From: Peptococcaceae bacterium BRH_c23
GTDB lineage: Bacteria; Bacillota_B; Desulfitobacteriia; Desulfitobacteriales; Desulfitobacteriaceae
Length of the DNA stretch: 8,150 nt
NCBI GenBank assembly: GCA_000961805.1
Contig: LADV01000079.1
Coordinates: forward strand, 1 to 8,150
Reading direction: 5' to 3'
Part shown: positions 1 through 5,271 of the stretch, piece by piece
Layout of the letters: the number at the start of each line of letters is the position of its first letter
Position numbering within the stretch: the stretch's first letter is position 1
Position numbers and translations under genes: made by a program
The notes under the pieces: generated by a model
Told to the model about the DNA's origin: nothing
Databases searched by the model: none
The model's input: only the letters and a program-made list of their open reading frames with translations

Positions 1-1
1 G

Positions 2-316
2 ATCTTGCGTATGAACAAATACGAAGCCATCGCTCAGCGTATTCATCTTCAATACCACTTACAGGGTCTGACTGCCCAAGAGACTGCAACGTATATTCGC
101 CACCAAATGAAGCAAGCTGGAGTTACTACCCCTGTTTTCACGGATAGTGCAATCGGACTTATCCACTCAGAGACAAAGGGAATTCCTCGACTCATTAACA
201 CGATTTGTACTCATGCCCTGTATGAGGCTAAGCGAACAGGAAGTGAGGTCATTGAGGACGCTCACATTGGGCGTATTTTAGCGGATACTGAACGGCAACG
301 TGGTACTGCTATGTAA
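2..316 (+). CDS. ExeA/TniB-like AAA ATPase of a transposable element, C-terminal part
   Basis: The frame is open to the left edge of the window, so this is the C-terminal ~104 residues of a longer protein; Walker motifs must lie upstream. The visible part matches the lid region of ExeA/TniB-type AAA+ ATPases: a helical stretch, the phrase ETATYIRHQM, then GIPRLIN, a sensor-2-like motif, and a closing helix with AHIGRILAD. Such ATPases partner a DDE transposase, as TniB or MuB does, and help choose the target site. A terminator follows 14 bases after the stop codon, and the repeat-rich end of the element lies beyond it, which supports the transposon role. The related ExeA secretion ATPase is unlikely in this setting. 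Confidence 0.75.
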   Translation: MLRMNKYEAIAQRIHLQYHLQGLTAQETATYIRHQMKQAGVTTPVFTDSAIGLIHSETKGIPRLINTICTHALYEAKRTGSEVIEDAHIGRILADTERQRGTAM

Positions 317-330
317 AGGTTATCCACATT

Positions 331-378
331 ATCCCCAATATACACATTGATTAGCATGTGCGTGTTGGGGATTTTTCT
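331..378 (+). terminator. Rho-independent terminator of the transposon ATPase gene
   Basis: ATCCCCAA at 331-338 pairs with TTGGGGAT at 365-372. The stem continues through two G-T wobbles and ACAT/ATGT to an eight-base loop (348-355), and a T-run (TTTTTCTT) follows. It ends transcription of the ATPase gene before the end of the element. Confidence 0.85.
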
Positions 379-433
379 TAATTTGCATGTGTTGTCGTTG
401 CAATTCTACAGATCTTGGCATGTTGTCAGTACA

Positions 434-481
434 CTTCTTCCGCCATTGGCAGTGAGATTTACGCCGTCATTTTAGGTGAGA
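434..481. repeat. Tandem 24-base imperfect repeats near the transposon end
   Basis: Units at 434-457 and 458-481 lie head to tail and match at about 15 of 24 positions. Both end in GTGAGA and share CCG.CATT in the middle. TGTTGTC also occurs directly at 390-396 and 421-427 and inverted at 485-491. Arrays like this at the ends of Tn7/Mu/Tn552-type elements are transposase binding sites; that role is inferred here. Confidence 0.6.
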
Positions 482-491
482 AGCGACAACA

Positions 492-1220
492 AACCTAGAA
501 AAAGCATGGTTAAAAGCGTTGCTTAGCCAACCAGGAATAGAAATGACTTTAAGTGACGAGACTTTGGCCCAACTACAAACCATTCTTCGTGACATTGATA
601 CACCGATTAAAAAAGATTATCTGGAAATGACAAATATCATTCAGCTGCCGGAGATTTCTCAGCCGGATATATACCAAGATAATTTTAGATTGCTCTTAGA
701 AGCGTTAATTCAAGAAAAGCCTATTCGCTATGATAACCAAGATAGAAAAGGGTATGTTCATAAGAATAAACTGGCCATGCCGGTTAGCCTTGAATATTCA
801 ATAAGAGACGGTAGATTTCGAATATCTATGTTTTCCCTTGATGATAACAGGCCGATTATGGCCAACCTTTTTACACTGTCAAACCTAAGGATCGTTAACG
901 AGAAGGTCCCCATAGATAGAGAAACCGCGAGGGCATTACTTTTCGAAAAATACTCCCAAGAGCCCATAGTCTTAGAAGTTACGGACAAAAAGGGAGCGAT
1001 GGAGAGAAGTTTTATGTGCTTTTCCGGTATGGAGAGATCAGCAAAACATTTAGGAAATAATAAATACGAGTTACAACTTCATTACTACCTATTTGAAGAA
1101 GAAAATTTAATACGGAGTATTATTTCTTTAGGACCCTATGTCAAAGTAACATCCCCTCAAAGAATCGCTGATGAAATAATAAGCCGAGTAAGAAAATCAT
1201 TAGAGTTTGCAACAAGATGA
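492..1220 (+). CDS. WYL-domain protein, 5' part removed by the inserted element
   Basis: WYL-domain proteins are usually transcription regulators that sense nucleic acids or other ligands. Protein-like sequence (NLEKAWLKALLSQPG) begins right at the transposon end, so the gene has lost its start and any N-terminal DNA-binding part. Counting from the TTG at 519, a linker helix (10-65) is followed by a WYL-type beta domain (about 65-127), in which the eponymous motif is degenerate (FRI at 100-102). A C-terminal WCX-like domain (about 149-228) includes ISLGPYVKVTSPQRI. The only in-frame starts left are TTG 519, with no visible ribosome site, and ATG 543, with AGGA six bases upstream, so a shortened protein could still be made. 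It ends 90 bases or so before the leader of the RNA-repair operon and may once have regulated it, which is inference. Confidence 0.75.
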   Translation, partial: NLEKAWLKALLSQPGIEMTLSDETLAQLQTILRDIDTPIKKDYLEMTNIIQLPEISQPDIYQDNFRLLLEALIQEKPIRYDNQDRKGYVHKNKLAMPVSLEYSIRDGRFRISMFSLDDNRPIMANLFTLSNLRIVNEKVPIDRETARALLFEKYSQEPIVLEVTDKKGAMERSFMCFSGMERSAKHLGNNKYELQLHYYLFEEENLIRSIISLGPYVKVTSPQRIADEIISRVRKSLEFATR

Positions 1221-1236
1221 ATGTTGCAAACTTTTT
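1204..1236 (+). terminator. Terminator overlapping the WYL stop codon
   Basis: AGTTTGCAAC at 1204-1213 and GTTGCAAACT at 1223-1232 form a perfect 10-base-pair stem with a nine-base loop that contains the TGA stop, and TTTT follows. It separates the WYL gene from the RNA-repair operon. Confidence 0.85.
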
Positions 1237-1241
1237 GTCTT

Positions 1242-1308
1242 TTGACCGGCAAATTATCCCGGTATACTAAAAATGTTCCTAATTCCTTTACATAGATTTC
1301 AGTATAAT
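1242..1308 (+). promoter_or_regulatory. Candidate promoters of the structured leader and operon
   Basis: Two weak candidates lie after the WYL terminator. One is TTGACC (1242-1247) with TATACT (1263-1268), with a short 15-base spacer. The other is a perfect TATAAT at 1303-1308 without a good -35 box at the right distance. The second would start RNA near 1314, just ahead of the structured region. No sigma-54 -24/-12 signature is seen, unlike RtcR-controlled rtc operons of Proteobacteria. Which is used cannot be told. Confidence 0.4.
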
Positions 1309-1369
1309 CTTACGGTGCCTGACTTCTTAAGATTTAGGTATGCCGGTATCGGAATGTGGAGCTCAAGAA

Positions 1370-1434
1370 CCGAGGAACGGAGGTTCGATTCCTCCATTAC
1401 CGTAAGGTAATTAGCTCAGTGGTAGAGCCTTCGG
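1370..1434 (+). ncRNA. Circularly permuted tRNA-like module
   Basis: Read 5' to 3', the parts of a tRNA appear in rotated order. Anticodon-stem 3' strand CCGAG (1370-1374) is followed by a four-base variable loop. The T arm is GGAGG/CCTCC with loop TTCGATT (1379-1395). Acceptor 3' strand ATTACC (1396-1401), GNRA loop GTAA and acceptor 5' strand GGTAAT (1406-1411) come next. TA stands for positions 8-9, then the D arm GCTC/GAGC with loop AGTGGTA (1414-1428), and last the anticodon-stem 5' strand TTCGG (1430-1434). U8-A14, G15-C48 and G18G19 equivalents are all present. The chain opens where the anticodon loop would be. This is the topology known for the tRNA-like module of bacterial Y RNA (YrlA). 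No Ro protein gene is visible in the window. Confidence 0.8.
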
Positions 1435-1503
1435 CAAGGGGTTCGAATCCCCATCAGATTTAAGGATCTGAAGCTATGGTTAGCTCTCAATGGTCACCTG
1501 AAG
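1429..1503 (+). ncRNA. Second, degenerate permuted tRNA-like module
   Basis: A second T arm (GGGG/CCCC, loop TTCGAAT, 1438-1452) is followed by an acceptor-like hairpin TCAGAT/ATCTGA with loop TTAAGG (1454-1471). A D-like arm GCT/AGC with GG in its loop (1473-1484) completes the same rotated order as the first module. The fit is weaker: the T stem has four pairs, the capping loop is not GNRA, and one linker base is missing. CTTCGG (1429-1434) can pair with CTGAAG (1498-1503) to close it, but the same strand closes the first module, so the two may compete. Confidence 0.5.
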
Positions 1504-1762
1504 ATTGAATCTTTAGAGAGAATCCCATGTTTAGGCAGTACATCTGCAGAGACACCGGGACTTAAGCCATGAAGTGCGCGGATACCGGATAAAGCGAACC
1601 TAAACTTGTCTGAAGTAGTTCACGCCAAGGCTATGTCTGAGGCATAAACAATTAATCATGACCAAGATAGGTAACTCTGTCCTTAAGCAGTACTCCGCTA
1701 AGGTTCCGCAGGGATTCTCGAAAAAGATTCAGCAAAAATTGTTAAGAAAAGGATGGATTAAA

Positions 1763-2872
1763 ATGAAGGTAAGCATTAAGAATGATGAAAGAGGTTTATT
1801 ATTCAAAGACGGTAACTATACAAAATGCTTAAAACCTGGGAAACATTACCTTAATCCATTGCTTAAATATCAGGTTGTGACATCAGATGTTAATAATACC
1901 TTCGAGACGAACGGTAAAAACATCAATCTGTTTCTTGGAGATCATGAACTTTTGCAGGAACTCACAGTAATCGATATCCAGGACTATGAGATTGCTATCC
2001 ATTTTGAAGATAAGAAGCTTACTGAGGTGCTAAAGCCAGGAAAATATGCATTCTGGAACGTCATGAAAAAGCATGAGTTTATCATCATAGATATACGAAA
2101 TCCCCAAGTCCAAGGGGATATAGATCCTTCAGTCTACAGTAGCCCGAAGCTGGCCGGTTTTTTGAGTTACTGTGAAGTTGCAAGCTATGAAAAAGGGATT
2201 CTCTATTACGACAATATAATTCAAAGGATATTGGAACCCGGCAGATATTACTTCTGGAAGAGTCCAATACATATTGCCGTGAAAAATGTAGATCTAAGAC
2301 AGCAGCAGATAGATATGACGGGTCAAGAAATTATGACGGAAGACAAGATCACCTTAAGATTGAATTTTGTCTGTCAGTACAAAATTATCGATCCACTAAA
2401 AGTCATTGAAGTAAAGTCCTTTGAGGAACAGCTTTATATCATTTTACAGCTCATCTTAAGAGAATATATAGGATCATTAAAGTTAGACGATCTTCTTTTA
2501 AAAAAGCAAGAAGTAGGGAACTACATCCTTGAAAAATTCCAAGAGAAAAGCTCCGGTTTTGGTGTGGACTTTATTTTTGTTGGGGTGAAAGATATTATTC
2601 TGCCAGGGGATATTAAAGAAATTCTCAATACCGTGTTGATTGCGGAAAAGAAGGCTCAAGCCAACGTCATCACCCGCAGAGAGGAAGTTGCTTCCACCAG
2701 AAGCCTCTTAAATACGGCAAAGCTGATGGAGGAAAACCAGACTCTTTATCGGTTAAAGGAACTGGAGTTCTTAGAAAAAATCTGTGATAAGATCGGAAAT
2801 ATATCCCTTACAGGTGGAGGCAGCTTGCTTGAACAGCTGAACAATTTGCTCTCGGCTAAGTCAACGAATTAA
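1763..2872 (+). CDS. Slipin/stomatin-like SPFH protein of an RNA-repair operon
   Basis: The 369-residue product has an SPFH core at about 170-310, marked by VDLRQQQID, GQEIMTEDKITLRLNF and QYKIIDP, and then a charged helical, probably coiled-coil tail (295-345). No N-terminal membrane segment is seen, unlike classic stomatins, so it is probably cytosolic or peripheral. Ahead of the core are three copies of a short beta module ending in L.PG.Y.FW-like sequence (about 9-32, 75-99, 142-166). Slipins of this kind recur next to rtcB in bacterial RNA-repair loci, but their task is not known. ATG 1763 is chosen because AAGGA stands about nine bases upstream and the protein then begins like its relatives. 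An in-frame ATG at 1658 would add 35 residues but has no ribosome site and lies in the structured leader. First gene of the operon. Confidence 0.85.
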   Translation: MKVSIKNDERGLLFKDGNYTKCLKPGKHYLNPLLKYQVVTSDVNNTFETNGKNINLFLGDHELLQELTVIDIQDYEIAIHFEDKKLTEVLKPGKYAFWNVMKKHEFIIIDIRNPQVQGDIDPSVYSSPKLAGFLSYCEVASYEKGILYYDNIIQRILEPGRYYFWKSPIHIAVKNVDLRQQQIDMTGQEIMTEDKITLRLNFVCQYKIIDPLKVIEVKSFEEQLYIILQLILREYIGSLKLDDLLLKKQEVGNYILEKFQEKSSGFGVDFIFVGVKDIILPGDIKEILNTVLIAEKKAQANVITRREEVASTRSLLNTAKLMEENQTLYRLKELEFLEKICDKIGNISLTGGGSLLEQLNNLLSAKSTN

Positions 2873-2888
2873 GATGAGGGCTCGTTAA

Positions 2889-2943
2889 AAATCTCTCCGA
2901 AGAACCAATGGCTGGTAGGAGAGATTTCCTTCCTTCGGGAGGG
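2889..2943 (+). promoter_or_regulatory. Two adjacent hairpins between the slipin and HEAT genes
   Basis: A perfect 10-pair stem (2889-2898 with 2918-2927), whose loop adds ACCA/TGGT, is followed without a gap by a six-pair hairpin with a TTCG tetraloop (2928-2943). There is no proper T-run after either, so full termination is unlikely. An RNA processing or stabilising site, or partial attenuation between slipin and the downstream genes, fits better. The role is inferred. Confidence 0.6.
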
Positions 2944-2967
2944 GAATCGAGAAAAGAAGGTGATTTA

Positions 2968-4548
2968 ATGAGGGAATATCTTGATAAATACTCTGCACAT
3001 CAGACTCTAATCAAACCCCTAAAAATGTTCGGATTTCCGAAAGTTAAAGATAAACTAGCTGCCTTGCATTGGTTAAGCAAAGATATCGATCCAAAGGATA
3101 TTGAATACGTCTTTCCTCTAATTTTCGTAAAAAATACAACGCTTGCTTTAACTGCTGCCCAAATAACTGCAGGAATCATGAGTAAAATTGGGGGTAAGGA
3201 CTGGAGCCGCATCTACGATCAGGTTAAATACACTAGGATAGATGAGAAAAGCCTGGTTAGCCTTTTAGAGTTTGAGACCGATATCTCCGTTCACCTGTTA
3301 GGTATTGCGTCACTCAACAGTAATGGCTATGTTCGGGAGAAGGCTTTGAAATTAATATCTGGTGTAAAAAGCCCAAGCGCTGTTCCATATATTCTTTTAA
3401 GGCTCAATGATTGGGTTGTATCTGTAAGAAATCTGGCGGAACATATTATTAAAAACATGTTCATTCCTGACAACATAGATCTTTTTATCAATCACTTTGA
3501 TTTGATTAATAAATTACAAGACTCGGTTCGGGTGGATCTTAACCAAATAAAAATGCAAGTTGAAGATTTTCTCAAAGATGATTCCTTTAAAGATATAGTT
3601 AAGAGGAAGCTAAAACATCCTCAGGTTAAGACACGGCTGTTTTGCTATCAGCTATTGAAGGATAGGATTGTCAATGATGAAACCATCATAATCTCTGCTC
3701 TTCAAGATAAATCATTTGAAGTTAGGATGTGGCTTGTGGGAGCAATAAAATCTCTTGAACCTCAAGCCCGAGATGCGATTATTGAAAAATTGCTTCAGGA
3801 CAAATCCTCTAAAGTTAAAACGGCAGTACTAAGGGAACATGAAGATGTTGTCTGCCTGAATTTTAGGGGAATTATAGAGATGCTTTTGGTAGATGAGTCT
3901 GCTTCCGTGCGAGATGACGCTAGATTTATCGTAAAAAAGCATTCAATGGTCACAGATATTCCAGAATTCTATAGACTCAAAATTCTAAAGAACCCTTTAC
4001 CGGGAGCCATTGTTGGGCTAGGGGAAACAGGTGGCCAAAGAGACTTTGATATTGTTTGTGGTTTCAAAACAAATGAAGAACCTAAAATGAGACTAGCTTC
4101 CCTGATAGCGATGTGGCAACTATCGAAAGTGGATACCGTTGGTTTTGTATTGGACGCTTTAAATTCTGATCTGCCAAAGATTAAAAAAACAGCAAAACGT
4201 CTTCTCAAAAAAGCAAAAATGCCAGAAATACTTTCTGTAATGAAAGAGAAATTGAAGAGCGAAGATCTTAATACACGAATTTTTGCACTTCAAATAATTT
4301 ATAGTTACGGAGGGTGGCAGGCTCTTCTAGCTATTCTTTATGCCATCTCCAGAGAGCAAGAGCCGGTTTTGAGTGAAGCAAGAAATATATTAAATAATTG
4401 GTTGCCTAAATCTACAAGTTTATACTCTAAGCCAGACAGAGATACAGAGAAAGAGATTATCAATCTTGATGAGACTATCCGCCTAAAAGGATTAATCAGC
4501 GAGAATGTCATAAAAGAATTACAATTTGTTCTTGCCACTAGAAGATAG
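2968..4548 (+). CDS. HEAT-repeat protein of the RNA-repair operon
   Basis: This 526-residue protein is almost wholly alpha-helical repeats of the HEAT kind. Clear units are around 118-160 (VREKALKLI then VRNLAEHII), about 210-310 (VKTRLFCYQLL, VRMWLVGAI, VKTAVLREH) and about 370-450 (MRLASLIAMWQL, IKKTAKRLLKKA). No enzyme motif, signal peptide or membrane segment is seen. HEAT solenoids usually bind proteins or RNA, so an adaptor for the ribosome, the slipin or the leader RNA is plausible, but no function can be assigned. The ATG at 2968 is preferred over an ATG 60 bases upstream because GAAGGTGA lies just before it, and the upstream start falls inside a hairpin. The next gene, prfH, starts 49 bases after its stop. 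Confidence 0.8.
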   Translation: MREYLDKYSAHQTLIKPLKMFGFPKVKDKLAALHWLSKDIDPKDIEYVFPLIFVKNTTLALTAAQITAGIMSKIGGKDWSRIYDQVKYTRIDEKSLVSLLEFETDISVHLLGIASLNSNGYVREKALKLISGVKSPSAVPYILLRLNDWVVSVRNLAEHIIKNMFIPDNIDLFINHFDLINKLQDSVRVDLNQIKMQVEDFLKDDSFKDIVKRKLKHPQVKTRLFCYQLLKDRIVNDETIIISALQDKSFEVRMWLVGAIKSLEPQARDAIIEKLLQDKSSKVKTAVLREHEDVVCLNFRGIIEMLLVDESASVRDDARFIVKKHSMVTDIPEFYRLKILKNPLPGAIVGLGETGGQRDFDIVCGFKTNEEPKMRLASLIAMWQLSKVDTVGFVLDALNSDLPKIKKTAKRLLKKAKMPEILSVMKEKLKSEDLNTRIFALQIIYSYGGWQALLAILYAISREQEPVLSEARNILNNWLPKSTSLYSKPDRDTEKEIINLDETIRLKGLISENVIKELQFVLATRR

Positions 4549-4597
4549 TAATTCTACAATTGAGATTTTCTTTTCAAAAGTCAAGGAGGTTCCGGAA

Positions 4598-5203
4598 ATG
4601 TGGATGCAAATTAGCTCAGGGAAAGGTCCTGATGAATGTGAACTGGCAGTAGGTCTTTTCCTGAAAACAATATTGAATGAAAATAAAACTACAAGAGTCA
4701 TTGATTCAGTACCCGGACACTATAACGGTACCTATAAATCTATTCTTCTATCCATCGATCCGAAGGAATTTAAGGGTGATACTGACAGCACGAAAGGTAC
4801 AATCCTCTGGATTTGCCCAAGTCCATACAGGCCTAATCATCGAAGAAAGAATTGGTTTATTAATATTGAAGTATATCAGTCGGCTGAAAGGTTCCACTTT
4901 ACAGAAAAAGATGTAAAGATTGTCGCCATGAGAAGTTCCGGACCGGGTGGCCAAAATGTAAATAAAGTGGAAACGGCAGTCAGAGCAGTTCACATACCTA
5001 CTGGGTTAACGGTTACAGCAGATGAGGAACGATCACAATATATGAATAAAAAGCTGGCACTTGCCCGCTTGGCAAACCTTATTGAGGCGAAAAATGAAGA
5101 TAATAACAGTAGCCATAAAGAATCTATGTGGAGGCAGCACAACCTGCTTACCAGAGGAAACCCAATGAGAATTTATGAAGGCAAGGAGTTTAAACTAATA
5201 TAA
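4598..5203 (+). CDS. prfH: Peptide chain release factor homologue PrfH
   Basis: PrfH resembles bacterial release factors but lacks the stop-codon-reading domain. It hydrolyses peptidyl-tRNA on ribosomes whose decoding centre has been cut, so that the paired RtcB can repair the 16S rRNA. The 201-residue length is normal for the family. The catalytic GGQ is at 117-119 within SSGPGGQNVNKVETAV. The family signature SPYRPNHRRKNWF lies at 75-87, and a basic C-terminal tail follows. The ATG at 4598 has a perfect AAGGAGGT seven bases upstream; a longer frame from 4526 would overlap the HEAT gene and lacks such a site. rtcB begins 68 bases downstream, the usual partner arrangement. Confidence 0.93.
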   Translation: MWMQISSGKGPDECELAVGLFLKTILNENKTTRVIDSVPGHYNGTYKSILLSIDPKEFKGDTDSTKGTILWICPSPYRPNHRRKNWFINIEVYQSAERFHFTEKDVKIVAMRSSGPGGQNVNKVETAVRAVHIPTGLTVTADEERSQYMNKKLALARLANLIEAKNEDNNSSHKESMWRQHNLLTRGNPMRIYEGKEFKLI

Positions 5204-5271
5204 ATACTGGATAATTGATGAAGCTAGGTATGACTATGTTATTTAATATAGGAATGGAACGGTGGATAAAA

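Larger units (their letters stand above)
1..491 (+). mobile_element. Right end of an insertion sequence with an ExeA/TniB-type ATPase
   Basis: This stretch contains the last gene of a transposable element, its terminator and its right terminus. The end is placed at 491 because CGACAACA at 484-491 is the exact inverse of TGTTGTCG at 390-397, because elements with Mu/Tn7/Tn552-type transposases end in ACA, and because the reading frame of the interrupted WYL gene resumes at 492. The left end and transposase lie outside the window, so the family and target duplication cannot be fixed. The exact boundary is an inference. Confidence 0.7.
1310..1647 (+). ncRNA. Structured non-coding leader RNA with tRNA-like modules
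   Basis: About 450 bases separate the WYL terminator from the likely slipin start, with no convincing gene in them but dense RNA structure. In order: a 5' hairpin (about 1315-1320 with 1336-1341); a permuted tRNA module (1370-1434); a second T arm, acceptor-like hairpin and D-like arm (1438-1484); a hairpin closed by CTCTC/GAGAG (1484-1488 with 1516-1520); a domain closed by the perfect seven-pair stem GTTTAGG/CCTAAAC (1529-1535 with 1599-1605) with GCAG/CTGC inside; and a six-pair hairpin at 1632-1646. Its place at the head of an RNA-repair operon suggests a Y-RNA-like transcript or a regulatory leader. The 3' end is uncertain, and structure may continue to 1711. Confidence 0.65.

Noticed and set aside
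1230..1310. A sigma-54 promoter as in RtcR-controlled rtc operons
   Set aside because: No TGGCAC-N5-TTGC-type pattern was found upstream of the leader.
1405..1460. A standard tRNA gene using the canonical D arm at 1414-1428 and the T arm at 1438-1452
   Set aside because: The acceptor strands do not pair (AGGTAAT against ATCAGAT) and the space between the arms is too short for an anticodon arm. The rotated reading pairs far better.
1573..1647. A protein-like open stretch (LNLSEVVHAKAMSEA) in the leader
   Set aside because: It has no start codon with a ribosome site, a stop lies just upstream at 1570-1572, and it is only about 24 codons long. RNA structure explains the region better.
2085..4701. 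Minus-strand open frames across the slipin, HEAT and prfH genes
   Set aside because: They lie opposite well-supported genes, have no ribosome sites and read as unlikely protein sequence.
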